Assembly (NCBI RefSeq): GCF_002259755.1
Contig: NZ_MWWY01000024.1
Location: 1-64,000 of the forward strand
From: Bifidobacterium hapali
Lineage (GTDB): Bacteria > Actinomycetota > Actinomycetes > Actinomycetales > Bifidobacteriaceae
DNA: 64,000 nt
Direction: 5' to 3'
The translations under genes were made by a program, and so were the position numbers. The notes under the pieces are model-generated. The model made no database searches and was not told where the DNA came from. It was given only the letters and a program-made list of their open reading frames with translations. How positions within the stretch are numbered: position 1 is the stretch's first letter; each line of letters begins with the position of its first letter. Below, piece by piece: positions 1 to 7,582 of the stretch.

Positions 1-33
1 GTTTCTTTTATTCAGATTCTCAAGAGTGATAAG

Positions 34-1384
34 GCCCGAAATTTTGCGCACTTTGGCTTGGGCTTGAGATGAAAGGGCATGGCTCGTGTCCTGTGTACGA
101 TTTTCTGTCGCCAAACAAAACAAATCGCGATTGGAAAGAGGGCACGAAGCCATGTCACAGCAGATTCTACAGGTCGACCAGGCCATGTTGGAGACCACCC
201 TGGACCGGATGGTCCGTAGAAGCGTCGAGGAGACGTTGAACGCGATGCTCGACGCCGAGGCCGACGAGATCACGGGCGCCGCGCGCTACGAGCGCAGCGG
301 GGATCGGAAGGCGTACCGGGCCGGCCATTACAAGCGCGACCTGACCGTCAAGGCCGGGAAAATGAGCCTGAAGGTGCCCAAGCTCAAGGGCGCGTTGTTC
401 GAGTCGGCCGTGATCGAACGCTACCGACGGCGCGAGGAGAGCGTCGAGGAGGCGTTGATCGACATGTATCTGGCCGGCGTGTCCACGCGTCAGATCGATG
501 ACGTCAGCCAGCTGCTGTGGGGCGACCGCATGCCCTCGCAGACCCTTTCCGACAAGCTCAAGCGCATCTACGCGGATATCGACGCGTGGCGGGAGCGCCC
601 GCTCGTGCAGGAGTATGCGTACGTGTTCATGGACGGCGTATGGCACAAGCGCTGCTGGGGTGGCTCGGTGGAGAACGTGAGTGTGCTGGTCGCCATCGGT
701 GTTGGCATGGACGGGCGGCGCGAGGTGCTCTCCGTGGCGGAGGGTATGAAGGAGGACGCGGAAAGCTGGCGTTTGTTCATCACCGGCATGCTCGCACGCG
801 GGTTGAAGGGCGTGCGATTGGTAACGGGTGACCGGTGCGCGGGGCTCGTGGCCGCCGTGAACGAACTGCTGCCCAACGCCCGTTATCAGCGGTGCATGGT
901 GCATTTCGAACGTAATATCCTTGCCAAGGTCAACCCCAGAAACCGGGAATGGGCTGCGGACGCGCTCAAGGCCGTGTTCAGCATGGAATCACGCGACAAG
1001 GCGTTGGAGAAGGCGGAATCCGTTGCCAAGGACATGGAATCGCGCAAGCTCAAGGAGGCCGCCAAATGCCTGCGCGAAGGCATCGGCGAGACGACGACCT
1101 ACCTGCTCGACGACTATCCGAGGGAGCATCGCCGGCGCATCCGTACGAACAACATGATCGAACGGCTGAACCGCGAGATCAGGCGACGCACGCGCGTAGT
1201 CGGCTCGTTCCCGGATGGCAGAAGCGCGTTGATGCTCATCTGCGCGCGCGTCCGCTACGTGACCTCCAACGAGTGGTCGACGCGCCGCTACCTCGACATG
1301 TCCCGACTCGGTGAGAGCGTACCAGTAGCGAACTGATCATCGTCGCAGAGCCGGGCGAAGACCAAAGTGCGCAAGAATCCGGGC
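34..1384 (+). mobile_element. IS256-family insertion sequence, complete
   Basis: A single transposase gene lies between two inverted ends. The left end (34-56) and the reverse complement of the right end (1362-1384) agree at most of 23 positions and share the core TTGCGCACTTTGG. I see no clear 8-9 bp target duplication in the bases just outside the ends, so the insertion may be old or one end may have been altered by rearrangement. The element is visibly richer in G+C than the genes that follow, which fits recent arrival. The family assignment comes from the transposase; the ends are read directly. Confidence 0.85.
152..1336 (+). CDS. IS256-family transposase
   Basis: This DDE transposase of about 394 residues cuts and moves the surrounding insertion sequence; the length is normal for IS256 proteins. 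The N-terminal third has the family's conserved QIDDVSQLLWG-type region after a SVEEALIDMYLAGVSTRQ stretch. The catalytic aspartates fit YVFMDGVWHK and VTGDRCAG, and the glutamate fits NNMIERLNREIRRR near the C-terminus. The ATG at 152 is preferred over an upstream one at 86 because an AAAGAGGG-type ribosome site lies about 9 bases before it and the protein then has family length. No frameshift or stop is seen, so the enzyme looks active. Several long shadow frames overlap it because of its high G+C content. Confidence 0.93.
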   Translation: MSQQILQVDQAMLETTLDRMVRRSVEETLNAMLDAEADEITGAARYERSGDRKAYRAGHYKRDLTVKAGKMSLKVPKLKGALFESAVIERYRRREESVEEALIDMYLAGVSTRQIDDVSQLLWGDRMPSQTLSDKLKRIYADIDAWRERPLVQEYAYVFMDGVWHKRCWGGSVENVSVLVAIGVGMDGRREVLSVAEGMKEDAESWRLFITGMLARGLKGVRLVTGDRCAGLVAAVNELLPNARYQRCMVHFERNILAKVNPRNREWAADALKAVFSMESRDKALEKAESVAKDMESRKLKEAAKCLREGIGETTTYLLDDYPREHRRRIRTNNMIERLNREIRRRTRVVGSFPDGRSALMLICARVRYVTSNEWSTRRYLDMSRLGESVPVAN

Positions 1385-1528
1385 ACTACCGTCTAGAATC
1401 GGCTTGATTGCAATGGTATTCGGTCCACTCAAAATAGTTGGTTTTGCAAAGCGTCTCCATGAAAGGGCAGCAGCATTCTTCGATACAATTACAACGAGAA
1501 TATGAAAGACCCTATAAGGAGCATGCTC

Positions 1529-1996
1529 GTGGCTAGTTTCGAGCAGATTGAGCAATTCGTCAATAATTATCCGCAGCAGGCGAAGATTATCGAACACAAA
1601 ACGGCAATCATCGATCTGGTGTCCGGTGCGAAAGTGTTCGACATTACCAAAGCTGCCGCCACTTATATCGTAGAAGCCAAGGAAGGTGTGTTCGCTATTG
1701 TTGCATCAGCCGTAGGGCATCTGAAATGGCGTTCGCTTGGCCGAGCCTTGGGCCTGCATCAGATTCATTTGGCCTCGTCTGAACTTGTTAGAGAACATAC
1801 CGGATATGATGTTGGTACGGTCGGCCCGTTGTTTTTGGGTGGCACGCGTATGTTCTTCGATAAACGGCTCTTAGAACATGAGAGGGTGTACTGTGGGACC
1901 GAGGATGCGCATCACACGCTTGCTATCGATCCGCAGCTTATCATCGACAGCAACGATATCGCTGGCTACTTCGACAGCAGCGAGTTCTTACAATAA
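1529..1996 (+). CDS. YbaK/EbsC-type aminoacyl-tRNA deacylase
   Basis: The product belongs to the YbaK/ProX family, whose members hydrolyse mischarged Cys-tRNA(Pro) or Ala-tRNA(Pro) in trans. The region from about residue 85 onwards, with GYDVGTVGPLFL followed by a short loop and later CGTEDAHHTLAI, is the usual family core. The product is about 155 residues, the standard length for stand-alone members. An ATG-started frame opens at 1502, but an AAGGAG site at 1516-1521 lies 7 bases before a GTG at 1529, so I prefer GTG, giving an N-terminus MASFEQIEQF. It stands alone, 150 bases past the insertion sequence. Which tRNA it edits cannot be told from the sequence. Confidence 0.82.
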   Translation: MASFEQIEQFVNNYPQQAKIIEHKTAIIDLVSGAKVFDITKAAATYIVEAKEGVFAIVASAVGHLKWRSLGRALGLHQIHLASSELVREHTGYDVGTVGPLFLGGTRMFFDKRLLEHERVYCGTEDAHHTLAIDPQLIIDSNDIAGYFDSSEFLQ

Positions 1997-2207
1997 TTGA
2001 GGTCACGCGATGGCATGAAACCGGTATCATGCCATCGCGTGAGTAATGCTTCGATCACGGTATGGAAAACGTTGCGAAATGCCATCTCGTGATCGGCCTG
2101 TTTGATACGGATATGCTGTATACATAGGTGTCGTACAGTGTTGTGTCAGCATTGCTGCTTACGAATAATATGACGATCACATACAAGAAAAATATAGGAG
2201 TATCGCT

Positions 2208-2573
2208 ATGGCAGATGTATCAACAAATCCTACAACTACTACGATCGACAATAATCCGCCGATGGTAATGGAGTTCATTGATGAGCTCGCTCCGTTGGTG
2301 CAAGTTCAACCGGAAGCAACGGTGTCACGAACGGTAATGCAGGTGGAGGGCGCGAATGTGGTGCTATTCTCCTTCGACAAAGGTCAGGAACTGAGTGAAC
2401 ATACCGCTGCCATGCCAGTATTGGTCCAGTGTCTCGAAGGTCATCTCAAAGTGACCGGTGGTGGTAAAACTGTGGATCTCGTTCCGGGCGGTATCCTGCA
2501 TTTTCCGACTCGACTGCCACACGCGGTGTACGCGGTAGAACCATCCAAAATGATGCTTATCATGATGCGGTAA
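2208..2573 (+). CDS. small cupin-domain protein
   Basis: This single-domain protein of 121 residues has the double-stranded beta-helix cupin pattern. It shows FSFDKGQELSEHTAAMP (motif 1, with one histidine and a glutamate) and then PGGILHFPTRLPHAVYAVEP (motif 2, with histidines). Small cupins of this kind bind a metal or small ligand, but the substrate is unknown. An AGGAG site lies 8 bases before the ATG. The last codons, ATG-CGG-TAA, form the first unit of a repeat array that continues into the spacer before the methyltransferase gene at 2712. The two genes may therefore share a regulator. Confidence 0.82.
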   Translation: MADVSTNPTTTTIDNNPPMVMEFIDELAPLVQVQPEATVSRTVMQVEGANVVLFSFDKGQELSEHTAAMPVLVQCLEGHLKVTGGGKTVDLVPGGILHFPTRLPHAVYAVEPSKMMLIMMR

Positions 2574-2692
2574 ATCTTCCATGATGCGGTAAATCTCACA
2601 TGGTGCGGTTTATGTCGAAGCGCGATCAGCGTAATATCCGCAGAATAAAGCCATTATGCTTAACCGCATCATGGGAGTTTTACCACATTATG
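2561..2692. promoter_or_regulatory. phased five-copy repeat array (candidate operator)
   Basis: Five copies of a 14-base word close to CATGATGCGGTAAA are seen. Three are on the plus strand (2561-2574, 2580-2593, 2599-2612) and two on the minus strand (2660-2673, 2679-2692). Neighbouring copies of the same orientation are exactly 19 bases apart in all three cases. The first copy overlaps the stop codon of the cupin gene and the last ends 19 bases before the methyltransferase ATG. Such phased repeats usually bind an oligomeric regulator; the binding protein is not known. Confidence 0.6.
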
Positions 2693-2711
2693 GAGTAATA
2701 AGGGGTTTCTC

Positions 2712-3497
2712 ATGATTGTTGACAAACGTATTGATGATGGCACGCCGTTCGACTGGGGACGCGCTTCGGCGGACTATGCCAAGTATCGTGACATTTATCC
2801 TGAGCAGTTTTACCAGATGATTCTCGACAGGGGACTGTGCCAAGGCGCGCAGCATGTGCTTGACTTGGGTACGGGTACCGGCGTGCTTCCAAGAAACATG
2901 GCACAATACGGTGCCACATGGATTGGTGTCGACGTATCGGAACAACAGATCGAACAGGCGCGTCGACTGTCAACAAACATACCCAATATCGAATATCAGG
3001 TATCGTCAGCAGAAGACGTTGATTTCCCGGATGAATCGTTCGACGTGATTACCGCATGCCAATGCTATTGGTATTTCGATCATGAAATCACGTGTAAGAA
3101 ACTGCATCGTTTACTCAAACCGGGTGGTCGATTACTGTTTTTGGTTATGGAATGGCTACCGTTTGAAGACCGGATCGCTGGTGCGAGCGAACAGCTCGTG
3201 CTCAAATACAGTCCACATTGGAGTGGTGCTGGCGAACGCATGCATCCGATTGATATTCCTGCCTGCTACTCGAATGGTTTTACGCTTGCTTATCATGAGG
3301 AGCGTAAGTTCACGGTCCCGTTCACGAGAGACAGATGGAATGGCCGTATGAAAGCATGCCGTGGCATTGGCGCATCGCTTGCGCCGGAGCAGATTGCCGC
3401 ATGGGAGCGAGAACATCTTGCGATGTTGGAACGTATCGCTCCTGAACGGTTCAACATATTGCATTATGCGGCCTTGGCTGAGCTTGAGAAAATCTGA
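2712..3497 (+). CDS. class I SAM-dependent methyltransferase
   Basis: The 261-residue product carries the Rossmann-type S-adenosylmethionine site. Motif I is VLDLGTGTGVLPRNMAQYG (about residues 47-65), the acidic residue is in WIGVDVSEQQIEQA, and motif IV is DESFDVITACQCYWYFD. The family (methyltransferase type 11/25) acts on very varied substrates, and nothing here fixes the target. The start at 2712 has an AAGGGG site 8 bases upstream. The gene follows a striking repeat array (2561-2692) and converges on the GNAT gene with only 14 bases between their stop codons. No terminator is seen in that gap. Confidence 0.88.
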   Translation: MIVDKRIDDGTPFDWGRASADYAKYRDIYPEQFYQMILDRGLCQGAQHVLDLGTGTGVLPRNMAQYGATWIGVDVSEQQIEQARRLSTNIPNIEYQVSSAEDVDFPDESFDVITACQCYWYFDHEITCKKLHRLLKPGGRLLFLVMEWLPFEDRIAGASEQLVLKYSPHWSGAGERMHPIDIPACYSNGFTLAYHEERKFTVPFTRDRWNGRMKACRGIGASLAPEQIAAWEREHLAMLERIAPERFNILHYAALAELEKI

Positions 3498-3511
3498 TGT
3501 TCGTGGGGATG

Positions 3512-3982
3512 CTAATCAGTAACAGTAAGCGGTTTGACAAGCCAGCCATGACGTCCGTTCTCATATACGTCATCGGTTAGCCGGTAGCCGCGGCGTTCGT
3601 AGAACTGGTAATAATCACATTCCGCATGGACCGCTGCCGCAGTGCCTCCGGTTGCTGCGATGTGTTGCTCTGCCTCATCAAGTAGCGTAGAGCCGATTCG
3701 CCGACCGCGAGCGTCAGGTAGTACTGCTAGTCGTGCGATCACAAACGTGTTAGGATGCACAGACCGTTCGTCGTCAGAGCTCGCATACTGATCGTCCTTA
3801 TAGAACCGGCATGTTCCTACCGCCTGCCCGACAGCATCAAACGCCAGCAGATGTGTTGACGCTCCCTGTTCGTCTCTTGCGTCGAATTCCGGGCGCCACG
3901 CGCGCTCGCGGATAAATACACGCTCACGAATGTCTCGCGCCTCGCGTGGCATTGCTGTATATGCTCGAATGGTCAGGGCCAT
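3512..3982 (-). CDS. GNAT-family N-acetyltransferase
   Basis: The 156-residue protein transfers an acetyl group from acetyl-CoA to an unidentified amine. The acetyl-CoA loop is visible as LPDARGRRIGSTLLDEAEQHI (RGRRIG fits the Q/RxxGxG/A motif). It is preceded by the beta-strand FVIARLAVL and followed by the usual FYERRGYRLTDDVY terminal region. This resembles the ElaA/YjcF subgroup. The frame is open to 4129, but the ATG at 3982 has AAGGTGGG about 4-5 bases before it and gives the expected N-terminus, so it is chosen. It reads away from the Nudix gene and shares a 127-bp divergent control region with it. Confidence 0.85.
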   Translation of the reverse strand: MALTIRAYTAMPREARDIRERVFIRERAWRPEFDARDEQGASTHLLAFDAVGQAVGTCRFYKDDQYASSDDERSVHPNTFVIARLAVLPDARGRRIGSTLLDEAEQHIAATGGTAAAVHAECDYYQFYERRGYRLTDDVYENGRHGWLVKPLTVTD

Positions 3983-3992
3983 CACACCCACC

Positions 3993-4012
3993 TTTGTACT
4001 TGTTTTGTACTT
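3993..4012. promoter_or_regulatory. paired TTTGTACTT boxes between divergent genes
   Basis: The nine-base word TTTGTACTT occurs at 3993-4001 and again at 4004-4012, 11 bases apart and so on the same face of the helix. It lies just upstream of the GNAT start, in the spacer shared with the Nudix gene. It could be a regulator site; no regulator is identified. Confidence 0.3.
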
Positions 4013-4109
4013 ATGCATATGTGTATCCACGACGATGGACGTGCTCCAACGTGCGGGAATCGCGGATATCACATTGCACATGTGCTCACAGTGGGATATT
4101 CGATATACG

Positions 4110-4856
4110 ATGAGCATCATGAGTGACATAAAAGATGAACGAACATCGCTGCCAGCAGACGGAACTGCTCCTGTTCACAAGGAACCGCAATCTACGAATG
4201 CAATTGTCGACACAGCCAACAAGAAGTCTGAACAGCCATCTCAACATACTCTGTTGGACTGGGCAATCGAACTGCAATCGCTAGCGCAAGCCGGACTCAC
4301 GTACGGTGCGAGTCCATATGATCTCGAACGTTACCAGCGTATTCGAGACATTGCCGCCGAAATGCTCGCAGTACAAGCTGATATGCCGATCGAACGAGTA
4401 CGTGACCTATTCTGCAACGAAATCGGCTATCAAACACCCAAACTCGACACACGTGCCGCCATATTCGACGAGCATGATCGTATTCTACTCGTACACGAAT
4501 CCGACGGCTTATGGTCACTGCCCGGCGGCTGGGTGGACGTCAACCAGTCAGTGCGATCGAACACGATTAAGGAAGCCAAAGAAGAATCCGGTCTTGACGT
4601 AACTGCAGATAAAATCATTGCCATTCAAGATCGCGCACGACACAATCAACCTCCATATGCATACGGCGTATGCAAGATTTTCGTATTATGCACGCGTATT
4701 GGCGGGCAGTTTGCGACGAATATCGAAACTACAGAATCGCGATATTTCGCCGAGAACGAACTTCCTGAACTCGCTGAAGCAAAGAACACTACCGAGCAAA
4801 TTGCCATGTGCTTTGCTGCACATCGCGATCCTCATTGGGTCACCATATTCGAGTGA
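4110..4856 (+). CDS. Nudix hydrolase with Nudix_N_2 N-terminal domain
   Basis: The 248-residue product is a probable nucleoside-diphosphate-sugar or ADP-ribose type hydrolase. An N-terminal helical domain (LLDWAIELQSLAQAGLTYGA, then the YDLERYQRIRDIAAEML helix) matches the Nudix_N_2 family. The Nudix box starts at GGWVDVNQSVRSNTIKEAKEE. In it the first conserved glutamate is glutamine and the usual REU arginine is lysine, while the metal-binding EAKEE pair is kept. So activity is likely, but the substrate is uncertain. Start choice is weak: ATGs at 4110 and 4119 both lack a clear ribosome site. The first 40 residues are low in conserved features. The gene is followed by the PfpI gene 65 bases on. 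Confidence 0.8.
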   Translation: MSIMSDIKDERTSLPADGTAPVHKEPQSTNAIVDTANKKSEQPSQHTLLDWAIELQSLAQAGLTYGASPYDLERYQRIRDIAAEMLAVQADMPIERVRDLFCNEIGYQTPKLDTRAAIFDEHDRILLVHESDGLWSLPGGWVDVNQSVRSNTIKEAKEESGLDVTADKIIAIQDRARHNQPPYAYGVCKIFVLCTRIGGQFATNIETTESRYFAENELPELAEAKNTTEQIAMCFAAHRDPHWVTIFE

Positions 4857-4921
4857 CATATAGTCTTCCAACTCACACGCATAATGGAATAGACCCACGT
4901 TCACCAGCACAAGGAGGAACC

Positions 4922-5473
4922 ATGACACTTAACAACGCCAAAGTACTGATCATCGTAACCAACTGGGGCATCGAGGAAACCGAACTGACCCGTCCACTGC
5001 GCGATCTCAAGGCAGCCGGCGCACAAGTAACGCTCGCAGCACCCACACTCGAACCGTGCGAAACTGTACAACACGACCGCTACGAAGGCGAGACACTCAC
5101 CCCGGATGCCTTGCTATCCGACGTGCAAGCCGCCGATTACGATCTGCTCGTCGTACCGGGAGGCACCTGCAACGTCGATCGCATTCGCGTAAACAAGGAT
5201 GCGATCACGCTCGCACAAGAATTCGCACACGAAGGCAAGCCAATCGCCGCAATCTGCCACGGCGCATGGCTACTCGTCAACGCCGAACTCATCGCAGGCA
5301 AAACCGCATCACCATGCCGCTACATCGCTGCCGACATCGAAAACGCGGGTGGACACTACGTCGACCGCGAACTCACGGTAGATGATACAAACGGTTGGAA
5401 ACTCATCACCTCACGTAAACCCGACGATCTCGACGCATTCGTCGGCGCAATCAAAAATGCGCTCGCAGCCTGA
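4922..5473 (+). CDS. DJ-1/PfpI-family protein (type 1 glutamine amidotransferase fold)
   Basis: This 183-residue protein belongs to the PfpI/YhbO branch of the DJ-1 superfamily, linked to stress protection (deglycase or protease activity has been claimed). The nucleophile elbow is AAICHGAWLL with Cys112, and the supporting acidic residue lies in GIEETELTRP (about 16-25). GKTASPCRYIAADIENAGGHYVD and the terminal LITSRKPDDLDAF segment are usual for the family. AAGGAGG six bases before the ATG at 4922 decides the start; the upstream in-frame ATG at 4808 lies inside the Nudix gene. It may be cotranscribed with that gene. Confidence 0.9.
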   Translation: MTLNNAKVLIIVTNWGIEETELTRPLRDLKAAGAQVTLAAPTLEPCETVQHDRYEGETLTPDALLSDVQAADYDLLVVPGGTCNVDRIRVNKDAITLAQEFAHEGKPIAAICHGAWLLVNAELIAGKTASPCRYIAADIENAGGHYVDRELTVDDTNGWKLITSRKPDDLDAFVGAIKNALAA

Positions 5474-5642
5474 GCGAGCAGTGAATCTATAACTTCACAA
5501 GTATCGTCATCAATACGGGCATGCTCAGTGGCTCAGTGATATTGACTGAACCGCTGAACGTGTCCGTTCATTGTAGTTGCGCGGCATATTGAGCATGTAC
5601 AGAGTCAATCTGATAACGGATGGGCAATCGCGAAGGTTACGC

Positions 5643-5669
5643 ATCGCTGCTATACTGTATAGCAGCGAT
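5643..5669. promoter_or_regulatory. 27-bp palindromic operator of the toxin-antitoxin pair
   Basis: Two perfect 12-base arms, ATCGCTGCTATA and its complement, flank the 3-base centre CTG. The left arm contains TATACT (5651-5656), a good -10 element. The palindrome ends 23 bases before the antitoxin start. This is the expected form of an autoregulatory site bound by a ribbon-helix-helix antitoxin; binding itself is inferred. Confidence 0.7.
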
Positions 5670-5692
5670 ATGTGATCGATGAGGAGCGGGCA

Positions 5693-6052
5693 ATGACGAT
5701 GACACAATTGAACGTGCGTATTGATACGCTCGTGAAAGATGAAGTTGAACAAGTGCTGAAACAACAAGGAATATCAACGAGCGATGTTATTCGTTCACTA
5801 TGGTCGTACATTGCTGACCACCATGAGATTCCGCAATTGGAGACTTTGCAGGAGCATCGAATTCGCGAAGAGCGCAAGATGCATAAGCTGTCGTTAATTG
5901 AGCATTCTTCGGGATATATTCAGCAGGAACTCGTCAAAGCTGGTGTGGCTAACAATGATGTTGATCTGGTGGAGGATGAGCAATATGAGCAACTGCATGA
6001 TGATATGTATGATCAGCGGCTTGACGACTATCTGAATATGAAACGAGTGTGA
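5693..6052 (+). CDS. RelB/DinJ-type ribbon-helix-helix antitoxin
   Basis: The 119-residue protein begins with a short DNA-binding strand and two helices, TQLNVRIDTLVKDEVEQVL then GISTSDVIRSLWSYIADH, the pattern of RelB/DinJ antitoxins. The acidic C-terminal half (DLVEDEQYEQLHDDMYDQRL) is the likely toxin-binding tail. A GAGGAG site at 5681-5686 lies 6 bases before the ATG at 5693; a second ATG follows two codons later. The stop overlaps the start region of the PIN gene, so the pair is translationally coupled. It should neutralise the toxin and, with it, repress the promoter inside the palindrome at 5643-5669. RelB-type antitoxins are usually paired with RelE-fold toxins, so the PIN partner is less common. 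Confidence 0.82.
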   Translation: MTMTQLNVRIDTLVKDEVEQVLKQQGISTSDVIRSLWSYIADHHEIPQLETLQEHRIREERKMHKLSLIEHSSGYIQQELVKAGVANNDVDLVEDEQYEQLHDDMYDQRLDDYLNMKRV

Positions 6053-6054
6053 GT

Positions 6055-6549
6055 ATGACTGTTGACCGTGTGCGTCGCGTATTGCTCGATACGAATGTGC
6101 TACTTGATCATCTACTGCAACGTGACGAGCGGGCAGATGCTGTGAAAAGATTTATGGAATGCTGCGTACGCAGGGATGTCACTATGCTTTGTACTGCAAT
6201 GTCATTGAAGGATATTGCTTATATATCTGTTGCGATGATCAAACGGCAGTGTAAGCCAGGAGATTCGGAACTGGAGAAAGCTACTTTACGCATGCTGATC
6301 GATAGTGTACCGTGGCGTTGTATTGAACAGTCTCGTGAACTGTGCGAAGTCGTTACTGTTGACCAGCAGACATGTGATGATGTGATGACCTATCGTGCAC
6401 GGCATAATGATTTTGAGGATGATCTCATCATCGCAGCGGCGCGGCAGGCACATGCTGATTATGTAGTGACATCGGATGCTGAAATGATTGAACATTTCCC
6501 GGAATACTGTTGCAGTCTACAGCACATGACTATGCGGCTCAATGACTAA
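6055..6549 (+). CDS. PIN-domain ribonuclease toxin
   Basis: The 164-residue product has the PIN nuclease pattern. The first catalytic aspartate lies in RRVLLDTNVLLDHLL near the N-terminus, a middle acidic residue may be in SLKDIAYISVAM, and the late acidic pair is in RHNDFEDDLIIAAARQAHADYVVTSD. PIN toxins such as VapC cut tRNA or rRNA with Mg2+. A GTG at 6049 overlaps the antitoxin stop; the ATG at 6055 is the more likely start. No frameshift is visible, so the toxin looks intact. The candidate miniature transposon starts six bases after its stop codon. Confidence 0.83.
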   Translation: MTVDRVRRVLLDTNVLLDHLLQRDERADAVKRFMECCVRRDVTMLCTAMSLKDIAYISVAMIKRQCKPGDSELEKATLRMLIDSVPWRCIEQSRELCEVVTVDQQTCDDVMTYRARHNDFEDDLIIAAARQAHADYVVTSDAEMIEHFPEYCCSLQHMTMRLND

Positions 6550-6555
6550 AGGATA

Positions 6556-6680
6556 GGCTCTGTTAAACCATTTTTGACATGTGCTGGCAGACTACCCTTC
6601 AGGCTACTCTTCAGTCGACAAAGGATAATTGACTGAGGAATAGTGTGCGAGCGTATATCAAAGTTGGTTTAACGAGAGCC
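6556..6680. mobile_element. candidate 125-bp miniature inverted-repeat element (MITE)
   Basis: The element begins GGCTCTGTTAAACCA and ends with the complement of GGCTCTCGTTAAACCA. Similarity between the ends continues, imperfectly, for about 33 bases. The interior has a further imperfect hairpin (ACTCTTCAGTC against GACTGAGGAATAGT) and no coding frame. Such GGCTCT ends resemble those of several transposase families, but no related full-length element is in this window, so the parent is unknown. I could not see a clean target duplication. Confidence 0.5.
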
Positions 6681-6745
6681 GGAGGATGTGTTGTAATGCA
6701 AGTAACGCAACTGTATTCCTATGAGTTTCTCGGTAAGAAGTGTGT

Positions 6746-7582
6746 TTATGCAATGAAACGCAGGTAAGTGCGATCGTCGAACGATGCAAGATCGGGGGAG
6801 AAGCCTTTCGTAGTGCGATATTCATGAGTGAGCTGCGGATCGGTGATGTGCAATCGGTTCAGCTCCTGTTCTGATTCAGTGAGTGTCGGTCGAAGCAGGG
6901 GATAGCCGTCCGAGGCAAGCACGACGTCGTCGTCAGGGTTGATGGAAACTGTGCGAATCGGATACGTGAGGTCGGTGAATCCATCGAACACAAAATAACC
7001 ATATTCGCCGCGTTGATTCGCAAACCGTGACTGCAATCGTAGGAATGGCATGATCGTATCGCGTGTCGGATCGGATGTTGTTGTAGCAGAGGCTGTTTGT
7101 TCGACAGACTCAGGACTCAGCTCTAGTGCTTGTGCGACGAACGCTCGCAAATCACCCAGCAGCACGTCCACACGTTTGACTGTGGGAATGTGAACGCTAT
7201 TAACCATGATCTGACAGTCACCGAACAGCCATGCCTCATGCTGATACGCGCTATATATCACCGCATTTGCTTGCAGTCGTTCCCACGGCTCGGATGTGAA
7301 CACAGTGGCATCGTCGGTAGTGCAGTGTTCATACTGTGCATGCAACCGCTCGTCAAGTGCGGCTTGCGTTTGACGCATGGTCGCGTCAGGCGCAAGTTGA
7401 CTAATCTCGTCCAGTAGCAGATCCTTCGCTACAACGCCAGCACTTGGATGCCACAAGTGGCGTACACTTTTGCTGGTCACCCCATCCACAACAGCAGCAA
7501 ACCCATCTGTGACAACCATCCCATCCTCATTCAAGGATTGATCATCACGCTTACCCTGACAGAACTGCTCAATGATATGCAT
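6746..7582 (-). CDS. PP2C-like serine/threonine phosphatase homologue
   Basis: The 278-residue product shows scattered PP2C motifs. RDDQSLNEDGMVV is followed by FAAVVDGVTSKS (first metal-binding aspartates), then a WLFGDCQIMVN strand, DDDVVLASDGYPLL (third metal aspartate), and a terminal SFDDRTYLRFI in place of the usual DNxT. These suggest a metal-dependent phosphatase, though the sequence is divergent and the protein could act on something other than phosphoproteins. There is no kinase, anti-sigma or FHA gene beside it. The start at 7582 is the first ATG and lacks a strong ribosome site. It is transcribed toward the MITE and the toxin pair. Confidence 0.65.
   Translation of the reverse strand: MHIIEQFCQGKRDDQSLNEDGMVVTDGFAAVVDGVTSKSVRHLWHPSAGVVAKDLLLDEISQLAPDATMRQTQAALDERLHAQYEHCTTDDATVFTSEPWERLQANAVIYSAYQHEAWLFGDCQIMVNSVHIPTVKRVDVLLGDLRAFVAQALELSPESVEQTASATTTSDPTRDTIMPFLRLQSRFANQRGEYGYFVFDGFTDLTYPIRTVSINPDDDVVLASDGYPLLRPTLTESEQELNRLHITDPQLTHEYRTTKGFSPDLASFDDRTYLRFIA

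Noticed and set aside
167..904. 245-codon minus-strand frame over the transposase gene
   Set aside because: High G+C content of the insertion sequence produces long open frames in all directions; the transposase is on the other strand.
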